From positions 1-58,241 of the forward strand of contig NZ_DS483463.1 of assembly GCF_000154285.1 (NCBI RefSeq): a DNA stretch of 58,241 nucleotides, in the 5' to 3' direction. Source of the DNA: Amedibacillus dolichus DSM 3991 (GTDB taxonomy: Bacteria > Bacillota_I > Bacilli_A > Erysipelotrichales > Erysipelotrichaceae). Shown in pieces: positions 1 through 7,613 of the stretch. The position numbers and the translations under genes were made by a program. Below the pieces are notes generated by a model, which was not told the origin of the DNA, did not search any database, and saw nothing but the letters and a program-made list of their open reading frames with translations. How positions within the stretch are numbered: position 1 is the stretch's first letter; each line of letters starts with the position of its first letter.

Positions 1-13
1 CCATGTGAATCTG

Positions 14-42
14 TTTATCTTCCTTTTCTATCGTGTTATAAT
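14..42 (+). promoter_or_regulatory. Putative promoter of the femX-tsaD operon
   Basis: TTTATC at 14-19, a 17-nt spacer, and TATAAT at 37-42 preceded by TG (extended -10). Transcription would start near 49, so the in-frame ATG at 46 could not serve as start and the ATG at 73 is favoured. Confidence 0.55.
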
Positions 43-72
43 AATATGCGTTTGATAAGAGAGGAAATCGTT

Positions 73-1341
73 ATGGAATTTGTTGTACTTACTAAAGAAG
101 AATACTCTTCCTTTTTCAATTCCTCCCATCTTCAAAATTTTTGGCAGTCTGTGGAAATGGCAAAAATGCGTGAAAGTCGCGGATGGGAAATACATTATGT
201 CGGAGTAAAAGAAAATGACATACTTTTATGCGCAGCTACTTTGCAATCCCTTCAGGTTTATCGCGGATATAAGCTTTTCATGGCTTTGAGGGGATTTCTA
301 GTTGATTATCATAATGAAGAACTTTTACGTTTTTTTATTCAAAATGTTAAAGCCTATGTGAATGATAATAAATGCTTATATATGAAAATTGATCCATATA
401 TTTCTTATCAGCCACATGATATTGACGGTAATGCGATGCCTAATGGGAAAAAGGAAGATGGATTGATTGCCTTATTTGAAGAATATGGATTTGTGCATCA
501 AGGGTTTCGAACATACCATGATGATGAATTTGAACCACGATGGATTTCTGTTTTAAATACAGCAAATACAACAGAAGAAGAAATATTGAAAAATATGCAC
601 TCGATGACAAAAAGAAATATTGCTTTTACGAAAAAGAATAATATTGAAGTTTGTACACTTGAACGAGATCAATTATCTATTTTAGATGATGTCATCAGAG
701 AAACTGGAGGTAGAAAAAACTTTCATTCGCAGAATTTAGCTTACTATACCTCCATGTACGATTGTTTCAAGGAACATTTTGAAGCAAAAGCTGCTTATAT
801 TTATTTTCCAACATATATTACGAAAACAGAAGGAGAAGTTCTTAATTTATCGGCACAAATTGATAAGCTTGAAATTGCATGCGCTCAAAATCCGGATGCT
901 AAAAAGAAAACGAATCAGCTAAAGGATTTAAAGAGACAGCAAGAAGTGCTTAAGAAGCGCTTATGCGAAGCCGCAGAGCTTCAAAGGGAGCATGGGGATA
1001 CTTTGTATCTAGCTGCTGCAATGTTTTTGAAATATGATAGTGAGATTTTATATTTATTCGGTGGAAGCTATGAAAAGTTTCACCAATTTAAGGGCTCTTA
1101 TGCAATTCAGTGGGATATGATTAAGGAATGTATAAATAGGAAAATTCCACGTTATAACTTTTATGGTATTAGTGGGAATTTCCATGAAGATGCGGAAGAT
1201 TATGGTGTTTATCTATTTAAAAAAGGATTCCATGCCGATGTGGTTGAATTGCTAGGAGATTTTATTTATATAGCTGATCCGAAACAGTATAAGCAATATC
1301 AGATGCTAAGAAAAATTAAACATAAGATTTTGCGTCGTTAA
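73..1341 (+). CDS. FemXAB-family peptidyltransferase (peptidoglycan cross-bridge)
   Basis: A 422-residue protein of the FemA/FemX/MurM family, which adds amino acids from aminoacyl-tRNA to the lysine side chain of the lipid-linked peptidoglycan precursor on the inner face of the membrane. The family pattern is visible: two GNAT-like halves (KIDPY near residue 110 and YNFYGISG near 370) with a charged, probably coiled-coil arm at about 245-305 (LSAQIDKLEIACAQNP and the LKDLKRQQEVLKKRL stretch), which resembles the tRNA-binding helical arm of FemA. I chose the ATG at 73, not the in-frame ATG at 46, because AGAGGAAAT lies just before it and the promoter -10 is at 37-42. The gene is followed after 24 nt by tsaE, so it probably heads an operon. 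The exact amino acid transferred cannot be read from sequence. Confidence 0.87.
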   Translation: MEFVVLTKEEYSSFFNSSHLQNFWQSVEMAKMRESRGWEIHYVGVKENDILLCAATLQSLQVYRGYKLFMALRGFLVDYHNEELLRFFIQNVKAYVNDNKCLYMKIDPYISYQPHDIDGNAMPNGKKEDGLIALFEEYGFVHQGFRTYHDDEFEPRWISVLNTANTTEEEILKNMHSMTKRNIAFTKKNNIEVCTLERDQLSILDDVIRETGGRKNFHSQNLAYYTSMYDCFKEHFEAKAAYIYFPTYITKTEGEVLNLSAQIDKLEIACAQNPDAKKKTNQLKDLKRQQEVLKKRLCEAAELQREHGDTLYLAAAMFLKYDSEILYLFGGSYEKFHQFKGSYAIQWDMIKECINRKIPRYNFYGISGNFHEDAEDYGVYLFKKGFHADVVELLGDFIYIADPKQYKQYQMLRKIKHKILRR

Positions 1342-1365
1342 TTAGGAAAGGATTTGTGTAATAGA

Positions 1366-1836
1366 ATGAAAAAATTAAGGATATCTTCTTTGGAGGAAAC
1401 TAAGCATTTAGCCGAAAAAATAGCTACTTACGCAAATGTTGGAACACTAATCACTTTAAAAGGTGATTTAGGTGCGGGAAAAACAACCTTCACAAAAGCA
1501 TTTGGTAAGGCACTTGGAATTCAAAAAACAATCAATTCACCAACCTTTACAATTTTAAAAATTTATCGTGATGGTCGCTTGCCGCTTTATCATATTGATG
1601 CCTATCGTTTGGAAGGTATTTCTCAAGATTTAGGTTTTAGCGATTATTATGAAGGTGATGGCGTCTGTATTGTGGAATGGCCGGATTTTGTAGAGGAAGA
1701 ATTACCGAAAGCACGCTTGGAATTATCGATATATCGCATGGACGAGCAGGAAGGACGCGAATTTGTCATAAATGGTATCGGAGAACATTACAAAGAAATA
1801 GAGGAGGCTGTGTATGAAAACATTATGCATGGATAG
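1366..1836 (+). CDS. tsaE: tRNA t6A biosynthesis ATPase TsaE
   Basis: A P-loop ATPase of 156 residues, close to the usual length of about 155. It works with TsaB and TsaD in making N6-threonylcarbamoyladenosine at position 37 of ANN-decoding tRNAs. The Walker A motif is visible as GDLGAGKTTFTKAFG near residue 32, followed by the family segment INSPTFTILK and the conserved VEWPD. The start is uncertain: AGGAAAGGA at 1344-1352 is 13 nt from the ATG at 1366, while an in-frame TTG at 1354 sits almost on top of it; I prefer the ATG. The 3' end overlaps tsaB by 23 bp, which points to translational coupling within the tsaE-tsaB-rimI-tsaD cluster typical of Firmicutes. Confidence 0.93.
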   Translation: MKKLRISSLEETKHLAEKIATYANVGTLITLKGDLGAGKTTFTKAFGKALGIQKTINSPTFTILKIYRDGRLPLYHIDAYRLEGISQDLGFSDYYEGDGVCIVEWPDFVEEELPKARLELSIYRMDEQEGREFVINGIGEHYKEIEEAVYENIMHG

Positions 1837-2416
1837 CTCACATAAATACTTGGTTTTGGGTTTATATGAGGATAATCAGCTAATAGCAGGATATGCAAAG
1901 GAATCTTGGAAGAATCAATCTGAAATGATTTTCCCGCAGTTGATTGCTTTATGTGAACAAGCTGGTTGGAAAAGTGATGATATTGATGAAGTCGTTATCA
2001 CAGATGGACCGGGGAGCTACACTGGAGTACGCATTGCGATGAGCATTGCTAAGGTGCTATGCACCATAAAGCATATTCCACTATATGTACTGTCAAGTTT
2101 GCAGCTGTTGGTAGGCAGTCATGCGCATGCTTTAGCAGTGATGGACGCACGTAGCAACAGAGCTTATTGTGCACGTTACAGTGAAGGGAAGCTAATTGGA
2201 AAAGAAGAAATTTTAACACTGGAGGAGTTAAAGCAAATTCAGAAAGATCATCAGTTTGCTGTATATGGTGATGCCGATTTGATTGATTGTCAGGCAGCAA
2301 AAACAGATTTTTTGCTAAATTTCTTAGAGCTACGTCCATTCGTACGTGAGGTAAAAAATATTCACACCCTTGTTCCACGCTATCTCAAGGAACAAGATGC
2401 TTATAAGGTAAAATAA
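1814..2416 (+). CDS. tsaB: tRNA t6A biosynthesis scaffold TsaB
   Basis: A 200-residue ASKHA-fold protein that pairs with TsaD and TsaE in the threonylcarbamoyl transferase complex. It begins with the family start MKTLCMDSSHKYLVLGLYED and carries ITDGPGSYTGVRIAMSIAK near residues 62-80, the conserved GPGSFTGLR-like loop. It is somewhat shorter than many TsaB proteins (about 225-235), mostly in the C-terminal subdomain. The start ATG is within the end of tsaE and preceded by GAGGAGGCTG. The stop codon TAA is immediately followed by the ATG of rimI with no spacer, so the genes are tightly coupled. Confidence 0.92.
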   Translation: MKTLCMDSSHKYLVLGLYEDNQLIAGYAKESWKNQSEMIFPQLIALCEQAGWKSDDIDEVVITDGPGSYTGVRIAMSIAKVLCTIKHIPLYVLSSLQLLVGSHAHALAVMDARSNRAYCARYSEGKLIGKEEILTLEELKQIQKDHQFAVYGDADLIDCQAAKTDFLLNFLELRPFVREVKNIHTLVPRYLKEQDAYKVK

Positions 2417-2866
2417 ATGCTGCGTAAAATGGAAGAAAGAGATATCCAAGCAGTCTTGGAAATCGAAGAGCTTTGCTTTACAAGCCGTTGGAGTGAAACG
2501 ATGCTGCGTTATGAGATGTCGGAAAATGAATTCGCTTCGTTTTATGTGTATGAAGCTGCTAACGAGATTGTGGGATTTATTGATTTTTGGATTACCTTTG
2601 AAGAATGTCAATTAGCTCAAATTGCAGTACACCCTTCGCATCGAAGAAAAGGAATTGCCGATTTGATGATGCAAAAAATGGAAAGTATTGCCAATCAAGA
2701 AGGCTGTGAGCGAATTACTTTAGAGGTAAGAGTAAGCAATACAGCAGCAAGAAGCTTATATGCGCACTATGATTATATGGAATTGAATATTCGCAAAGGC
2801 TATTATAGTGATAATGGAGAAGATGCACTTGTTATGTGCAAGGCATTAGGAGGTGGAAATGCATGA
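2417..2866 (+). CDS. rimI: Ribosomal protein alanine N-acetyltransferase RimI
   Basis: A single-domain GNAT acetyltransferase of 149 residues. RimI acetylates the N-terminal alanine of ribosomal protein bS18 using acetyl-CoA. The CoA-binding loop is visible as QIAVHPSHRRKGIADLMMQKM (about residues 71-91, Q/RxxGxA type), followed by LEVRVSNTAARSLYAHYDY and the C-terminal ALVMCKAL, all characteristic of RimI. The gene starts directly at the tsaB stop and its own stop overlaps the tsaD start as ATGA (2863-2866). Its position between tsaB and tsaD is the conserved Firmicutes order. Confidence 0.92.
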   Translation: MLRKMEERDIQAVLEIEELCFTSRWSETMLRYEMSENEFASFYVYEAANEIVGFIDFWITFEECQLAQIAVHPSHRRKGIADLMMQKMESIANQEGCERITLEVRVSNTAARSLYAHYDYMELNIRKGYYSDNGEDALVMCKALGGGNA

Positions 2867-3894
2867 AAGATATAAAAATACTAGCAGTAGAGTCCAGCTG
2901 CGATGAAACGGCAGTTGCAGTTGTAGAAAACGGGAATAAAATTCTTTCCAGTGTAGTTGCAACACAAATTGATGTGCATAAGGATTTTGGTGGTGTAATA
3001 CCGGAGGTTGCTAGTCGAATCCATGTGGAAAATATATCAATGGTGATTGAAGAAGCATTAAAAAGGGCCGAATTAGATATGCCGGATATTGATGCGGTAG
3101 CATTTACGCAAGGACCGGGCTTAGTTGGCTGCTTGCACATCGGTGTTCAAGCGGCGAAAACACTTGCTTGGGCATTTGATAAACCGCTTGTTCCGGTGCA
3201 TCATATTGCAGGACATATTTATGCCAATCGTTTTTTGACGGATTTAGCATTTCCTCTGCTTGCTCTTGTTGTTTCCGGAGGACATACGGAATTAGTGTAT
3301 ATGAAAGATGAATGGAGCTTTCAAATCCTCGGAACTACACAGGACGATGCAATCGGAGAAGCCGGAGATAAGGTAGGGCGAGTCCTTGGCTTACCATATC
3401 CGGGCGGTGTTTATGTAGATAAGCTGGCAAAGGAAGGAAAACCGATATATACCTTAAGCAAGCCTAAGACCGAGCAAGCACTTGATTTTTCATTCAGTGG
3501 ATTAAAAAGCAGTGTTTTGCAGTTTATCGATCGTCAAAAGCGTCAAGGATTGGAATTTAATGCAGCTGATCTAGCTGCCAGCTATCAAGAAACAGCCCTT
3601 GATGCATTGCTGTTGCGTGCAAGAAAGGCACTTACACAGTATCAGCCGAAGCAAATGCTTTTAGCGGGTGGTGTTGCGGCAAATTCACGCTTAAGAGAAA
3701 AAATACAGGAAGAGCTGGCAATCGAATATCCAACGATTGATTTTGTAATTCCGCCGCTTTCTTATTGTACGGATAATGCTGCTATGATAGGCGCGGCAGG
3801 TTATGTCGCTTATAAGCATGGAGTACGTGCAAGCTATGATTGCAGCGCCGATCCCGGCTTAGAACTGGAAAATGTAGAAGAAGCTTCTGTATAA
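2863..3894 (+). CDS. tsaD: tRNA N6-threonylcarbamoyladenosine transferase TsaD
   Basis: A 343-residue protein of the Kae1/TsaD family that transfers threonylcarbamoyl from threonylcarbamoyl-AMP to A37 of tRNA. The start reads ILAVESSCDETAVAVV; the metal-binding HxxxH motif is HHIAGH near residue 108, followed by VSGGHTELV; FSFSGLKSSV and LLAGGVAANSRLRE complete the family signature. The ATG at 2863 overlaps the rimI stop and has AGGAGG at 2849-2854, so the in-frame ATG at 2836 is not used. The transcript probably ends at the hairpin that straddles the stop codon. Confidence 0.95.
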   Translation: MKDIKILAVESSCDETAVAVVENGNKILSSVVATQIDVHKDFGGVIPEVASRIHVENISMVIEEALKRAELDMPDIDAVAFTQGPGLVGCLHIGVQAAKTLAWAFDKPLVPVHHIAGHIYANRFLTDLAFPLLALVVSGGHTELVYMKDEWSFQILGTTQDDAIGEAGDKVGRVLGLPYPGGVYVDKLAKEGKPIYTLSKPKTEQALDFSFSGLKSSVLQFIDRQKRQGLEFNAADLAASYQETALDALLLRARKALTQYQPKQMLLAGGVAANSRLREKIQEELAIEYPTIDFVIPPLSYCTDNAAMIGAAGYVAYKHGVRASYDCSADPGLELENVEEASV

Positions 3895-3911
3895 TGCAGA
3901 GGCTTTTCTAT
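3881..3911 (+). terminator. Hairpin overlapping the tsaD stop codon
   Basis: AAGCTTCTG (3881-3889) pairs with CAGAGGCTT (3897-3905) around a 7-nt loop holding the TAA stop, followed by a short T-rich tract. The T-tract is weak (TTCTATT), so some read-through into rex is possible. Confidence 0.45.
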
Positions 3912-3938
3912 TATATAAATGTTAAAAAAAAGGAAATA

Positions 3939-3967
3939 TTCACAAATAAGCAAAGCTGTGCTATACT
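3939..3967 (+). promoter_or_regulatory. Putative rex promoter
   Basis: TTCACA (3939-3944), 17-nt spacer, TATACT (3962-3967), ending 16 nt before the rex start codon. TTCACAA at the -35 equals one half of the known Rex operator (TTGTGAA-N4-TTCACAA), but the left half is not conserved here. Confidence 0.6.
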
Positions 3968-3983
3968 TGGTAGGGTGATAAAA

Positions 3984-4613
3984 ATGGCAGATAAAAATGT
4001 ACCACGTGCAACCTTACAGCGCTATCCGATTTATTTAAAAGCTTTAAGGAAGCTTAGCAATCATGGAGTTGAACGCATCATGTCAAAGGAGCTGGCAACG
4101 GTTGTCAATATTGAACCGACAACCATTCGTCGTGATTTCTCTTTCTTGGGGAATTTAGGTAAACAGGGATATGGATACAGTGTAAAAAATTTGATTGAAA
4201 TCTTTAATCAACAGCTTGGAATGGAGTTTGATGAAAAGATTATTTTGGTAGGTGCGGGGAATATGGGACGCGCATTGATGAAATATAATAAGTGGGATCA
4301 TGTTGTTGGTGAAATAACCTGTGCTTTTGATATCAATCCGGATCGTCAAGGGGTTCGCTTTGGTATTCCGGTATATGATATCAACCAAATGGAACAGAAA
4401 ATACCGGAAGGCTGTCGTATTGCGATCTTGGCTTTTTCCGATAATATCCAGCAAACCGTAGATCGTTTGATAGCTTGCGGCATTGTCGGATTTGTAGATT
4501 TTACTCACGAGCATATTCAAGTGCCAAAAGGGGTTGTCATAAAGAGTGTAGATGTGGTATCATCTATACAAGAGTTGGTGTTTGAGACAAACAACTTAAA
4601 TGCACAGCGTTGA
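3984..4613 (+). CDS. rex: Redox-sensing transcriptional repressor Rex
   Basis: A 209-residue Rex protein, the normal length. Rex binds operator DNA when the NADH/NAD+ ratio is low and releases it when NADH rises, controlling fermentation genes. The N-terminal winged helix shows PRATLQRYPIYLKALRKL and TTIRRDFSFLGNLGKQGYGY; the Rossmann nucleotide loop is VGAGNMGRAL near residue 90; the C-terminal swap helix ends in SSIQELVFETNN. I chose the ATG at 3984 because TAGGGTGAT precedes it and the promoter lies upstream; the longer frame back to 3840 runs through tsaD. The stop codon is 1 nt before the T-box leader of asnS, so the two genes may be cotranscribed. Confidence 0.95.
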   Translation: MADKNVPRATLQRYPIYLKALRKLSNHGVERIMSKELATVVNIEPTTIRRDFSFLGNLGKQGYGYSVKNLIEIFNQQLGMEFDEKIILVGAGNMGRALMKYNKWDHVVGEITCAFDINPDRQGVRFGIPVYDINQMEQKIPEGCRIAILAFSDNIQQTVDRLIACGIVGFVDFTHEHIQVPKGVVIKSVDVVSSIQELVFETNNLNAQR

Positions 4614-4614
4614 T

Positions 4615-4831
4615 ACGGAAACGCATGGGAAAAAGCATGGAGAAGCGAGCCGCGTTGGTGAAAGGCGGTACATGACTTACCGATGATGAACAGCCGTGGA
4701 GCTAAGCCGGAGAAAGTAAGTAGACGGCTTCGCAGGGAAAGCGTTATTTCCGTTAAGTGAGCTGCTCACTCGAAAGAGTGGGAATTAGGATGGCACCGCG
4801 TAAACATACGTTCCTAAGGGGACGTTTTTTT
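4615..4831 (+). promoter_or_regulatory. T-box riboswitch (asparagine type) controlling asnS
   Basis: Stem I closes by pairing ACGGAAACGC (4615-4624) with the region GCGTTATTTCCGT (4741-4753). The distal part holds the usual GGTGAAAGGCGG-type loop. The T-box proper reads AGGATGGCACCGCG at 4787-4800, a near-consensus match whose bulge pairs with the uncharged tRNA acceptor end. A terminator stem ACGTTCC/GGGGACGT (4808-4825) with a run of Ts to 4831 follows. The best specifier candidate is AAC at 4689-4691 (Asn), which agrees with the gene downstream. Uncharged tRNA-Asn would favour antitermination and raise AsnRS expression. Confidence 0.95.
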
Positions 4832-4855
4832 ATTTATCAAAATGGAGGGATTATG

Positions 4856-6238
4856 ATGTTTGAATTTATGACTATTCGTGAATTGTATGAAATCGTCATG
4901 AGCGGCTCTCATGTAGAGCTTGACAGCATGGAATATGTGCAGCTACAGGGGTGGATTCGTACCAATCGCTGCAGTGGTAAGCTTGGCTTTATCGAGTTGA
5001 ATGATGGAACCTATTTCCGCAATGCACAGCTTGTTTATATGCAAGAGCTGAAGAATTTTAGCGAAGTTGAAAAATATCCTACAGGTGCAGCGGTTACGAT
5101 AACCGGAAAACTAAAGTTGACACCACAAGGAAAGCAACCTTTTGAAATTGTAGTAACCGAGGCTGTGCTTGAGGGTGATTGCGATCGTGATTATCCGCTT
5201 CAAAAGAAACGCCACAGCTTTGAATATATGCGTGAGATTCCACATCTTCGTCCGCGTGCAAATACGTTTTATGCTATTTTCCGTTTGCGTTCGGTTTTAT
5301 CTATGGCGATTCATGAATTTTTCCAGGATCAAGGCTTTGTGTATGTGCATACACCGATCATTACCGGAAATGACGGAGAGGGTGCCGGAGAAATGTTTCG
5401 AGCTACGACCATTGATAACACTGAGTTCGAAAATGATTTCTTCGGTAAAGAAAGCTTCTTAACCGTTACAGGACAGCTGCATGTGGAAGCCTTTGCGATG
5501 GCTTTCCGCGACGTATATACCTTCGGTCCGGCATTTCGTGCGGAAAACTCCAACACCAGTCGTCATGCCAGTGAATTTTGGATGATCGAACCGGAGATTG
5601 CTTTTGCGGATTTGGAAGATAATATGAATCTAATCGAAGATATGATCAAATACTGTATTGATTATGTATTAGAAAATGCACCGGAAGAAATGAAATTCTT
5701 TAACAGTATGATCGATAAGGAATGTATCGCACGTATTGCCAAGGTACGTGATAGCGAGTTTAAACGTATGACCTATTCCGAAGCTATCGAACTTTTAAAG
5801 CAAGCTGATGTGAAGTTCGAAAACAAAGTGGAATGGGGCATGGATCTAAACAGTGAGCATGAGCGTTATATTTGTGAGAAAATCATTGATGGTCCGGTTT
5901 TCCTAACCGATTATCCAAAGGATATCAAAGCTTTCTATATGCGCTTAAACGATGATAACCAAACGGTTGCGGCTTGTGATCTATTAGTACCAGGAGTTGG
6001 AGAGTTAGTTGGCGGTTCGCAGCGTGAGGAACGCTATGATGTGCTGGATAAGCGCATGAGTGAAATGGGAATGACGAAGGATAATTTACAGTGGTATATG
6101 GATCTTCGTCGTTTCGGAGGCTGTCGTCATGCAGGCTTCGGTTTGGGCTTTGATCGCTTGTTGATGTATCTTACAGGTATGCAAAATATTCGTGATGTGG
6201 AGCCATTCCCACGTACCCCAAGAAATCTTGTATTCTAA
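4856..6238 (+). CDS. asnS: Asparaginyl-tRNA synthetase
   Basis: A class IIb aminoacyl-tRNA synthetase of 460 residues (family about 430-465) that charges tRNA-Asn. The N-terminal OB fold carries [24 protein letters not shown]; the catalytic core has motif 1 around [21 protein letters not shown], motif 2 [25 protein letters not shown] and motif 3 [15 protein letters not shown] near the C-terminus. AsnRS is distinguished from AspRS by the AENSNTSRH stretch. Of the two adjacent ATG codons at 4853 and 4856, the second has better spacing from GGAGG (4844-4848). Expression is controlled by the T-box leader directly upstream. Confidence 0.96.
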   Translation: MFEFMTIRELYEIVMSGSHVELDSMEYVQLQGWIRTNRCSGKLGFIELNDGTYFRNAQLVYMQELKNFSEVEKYPTGAAVTITGKLKLTPQGKQPFEIVVTEAVLEGDCDRDYPLQKKRHSFEYMREIPHLRPRANTFYAIFRLRSVLSMAIHEFFQDQGFVYVHTPIITGNDGEGAGEMFRATTIDNTEFENDFFGKESFLTVTGQLHVEAFAMAFRDVYTFGPAFRAENSNTSRHASEFWMIEPEIAFADLEDNMNLIEDMIKYCIDYVLENAPEEMKFFNSMIDKECIARIAKVRDSEFKRMTYSEAIELLKQADVKFENKVEWGMDLNSEHERYICEKIIDGPVFLTDYPKDIKAFYMRLNDDNQTVAACDLLVPGVGELVGGSQREERYDVLDKRMSEMGMTKDNLQWYMDLRRFGGCRHAGFGLGFDRLLMYLTGMQNIRDVEPFPRTPRNLVF

Positions 6239-6243
6239 TAAAG

Positions 6244-6281
6244 AAAAGAACCTCTATCACAGTGATTAGAGGTTTTCTTTT
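6244..6281. terminator. Bidirectional terminator between asnS and the XRE gene
   Basis: AACCTCTA (6249-6256) pairs with TAGAGGTT (6267-6274), extended by flanking AAAAG and CTTTT, with T-runs on both strands. It serves asnS (plus) and the convergent regulator (minus), whose stop codon lies within it. Confidence 0.85.
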
Positions 6282-6598
6282 GAATTTTCATCATCAATAA
6301 CAATATTGATAACATCAAAAATGACTTTCTTTTCCATTAAGGAAAGCATATTCCATTTTGCTAGAAGCTGCTTGGTTTCTTCATCATTTGGAATTTCATC
6401 ACCCGGTTCATAAAAGAATTCGCTTAAAGAAATTCCCAATCCCGCACATAGTCCTTCCAAGGTGGGAATGGTAGGACAGTTTCCCTTGCGAAACAAAGAG
6501 GTAATGGTACTCAATGGAAGCCCGCTTTCCTGTGCAAGCTTATAGGTTGACATTTTCTTTTGTTTCATGAGCTGCTTCAAACGTGTGAGTGTATCCAT
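6266..6598 (-). CDS. XRE-family transcriptional regulator
   Basis: A 110-residue regulator with an N-terminal Cro/CI-type helix-turn-helix (TRLKQLMKQKKMSTYKLAQ, then SGLPLSTITSLFRKGNCPTIPTLEGLCAGLGISLSEFF, residues about 5-60) and a short acidic C-terminal tail (MLSLMEKKVIFDVINIVIDDE). The ATG at 6598 has GGAGGT just upstream; the longer frame back to 6829 would run through the promoter of licD. It diverges from licD with about 190 bp between, which holds at least one perfect palindrome, so autoregulation and control of licD are plausible. The ligand or signal is not visible. Confidence 0.88.
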   Translation of the reverse strand: MDTLTRLKQLMKQKKMSTYKLAQESGLPLSTITSLFRKGNCPTIPTLEGLCAGLGISLSEFFYEPGDEIPNDEETKQLLAKWNMLSLMEKKVIFDVINIVIDDENSKENL

Positions 6599-6662
6599 TG
6601 ATCGACCTCCATACATATTCTGTGTACTATCTATCATTGTAATACGTATTTTCGGCATATTT

Positions 6663-6720
6663 ATTACGCATAAGCGTAATGGTAGGATAAATAAACGAAA
6701 GATAGTACGTAAAAGCGTAA
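6663..6720. promoter_or_regulatory. Palindromic operator candidates between XRE gene and licD
   Basis: ATTACGC-ATAA-GCGTAAT is a perfect palindrome at 6663-6680. A related imperfect site GTACGTAAAAGCGTAA lies at 6705-6720, and ATACGTAT occurs near 6643-6650. The perfect site would overlap the -35 region of the minus-strand XRE promoter. Binding by the XRE protein is inference from position. Confidence 0.5.
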
Positions 6721-6746
6721 GAAATAAACAGATAATAGGAAAGGGA

Positions 6747-6775
6747 TTGTCTAAGGAGCGGTTTTCTTCTATAAT
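6747..6775 (+). promoter_or_regulatory. Putative licD promoter
   Basis: TTGTCT (6747-6752), 17-nt spacer, TATAAT (6770-6775), ending 16 nt before the licD start. Confidence 0.65.
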
Positions 6776-6791
6776 GATAATGGTGATTTTT

Positions 6792-7601
6792 ATGAAAGAA
6801 TATATCATAAAAGAGCATGAAGACGGCACAAAAGTAACGGTTCGTGAAGTGCAGCTTGTGCTTTTGGAAATGTTAAAGGATATTGATGCCCTTTGTCAAA
6901 AACATCATATTAACTATTGGCTGACCGGTGGAAGTGCTTTAGGGGCAGTACGTCATAAAGGCTTTATTCCATGGGACGATGATGCAGATATCGGTATGAT
7001 GCGTGAGGATTATGAACGCTTTGTGAAGGTTGTTCATGAACTTGGTGATGGATATGTAGCGCAGAACTTCGATATTGATGAGCGCTATAATGTTGTGGTT
7101 CCGATGAAGGTACGAAAAAAAGGAACCTATTGTGAAGAGGTAAACAGTCTTTTGAAAAACAAATGTACGGAGTGCGATGGATTGTTTATTGATATTTTTG
7201 TTTTAGACTATGTAAATGATTGCAAATGGAAGGATTTTATATGGAGAATGCGCAATGGCTTTTTAATGGTTGTGATTACCCTGTTGGAAAACTTGCATTT
7301 CAATCCAAAGGCTTTGAAACGTCGCTTTTTGCGTAATGCAAAGCGTTATGGACAACTTAATCAAGGAAATGCGATGATCGGATATGATTTGACATGGACC
7401 TTTAATTCGTTTTTCCACCCGGTTGTTTATCCGAAGGAAAGTGTGTTCCCTTTGCGATATGTACCTTTTGAGGATACGAAGTTACCGATACCGAAGGATC
7501 CTAAACCGATGCTGGATAATGAGGTATCTTGCAATTTTATGAGCTATCCGCCGCTTAAGGATCAACAGCCTAAGCATTTAAAAGATGCCAAACTTTCATA
7601 A
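6792..7601 (+). CDS. LicD-family nucleotidyl/phosphocholine transferase
   Basis: A 269-residue member of the LicD family, enzymes that transfer phosphocholine or related groups onto cell-surface glycans such as teichoic acids. The diagnostic block is visible near residues 17-65: VQLVLLEMLKDIDALCQKHHINYWLTGGSALGAVRHKGFIPWDDDADIGMMREDYERF, including the TGGSALGAVRHKGFIPWDDDxDI nucleotidyltransferase core. The start ATG at 6792 follows GGTGAT and a good promoter. The amidase gene follows after 12 nt, so the pair forms a cell-envelope operon. The acceptor and donor cannot be deduced; no choline uptake or licABC genes lie nearby. Confidence 0.85.
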   Translation: MKEYIIKEHEDGTKVTVREVQLVLLEMLKDIDALCQKHHINYWLTGGSALGAVRHKGFIPWDDDADIGMMREDYERFVKVVHELGDGYVAQNFDIDERYNVVVPMKVRKKGTYCEEVNSLLKNKCTECDGLFIDIFVLDYVNDCKWKDFIWRMRNGFLMVVITLLENLHFNPKALKRRFLRNAKRYGQLNQGNAMIGYDLTWTFNSFFHPVVYPKESVFPLRYVPFEDTKLPIPKDPKPMLDNEVSCNFMSYPPLKDQQPKHLKDAKLS

Positions 7602-7613
7602 GGAGGAATTGCT

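Noticed and set aside
46-75. Earlier in-frame ATG for the FemXAB gene
   Set aside because: The predicted -10 is at 37-42, so transcription starts after it; the ATG at 73 has a proper RBS.
1354-1366. TTG start for tsaE
   Set aside because: It lies directly on the RBS; the ATG at 1366 gives the usual family length.
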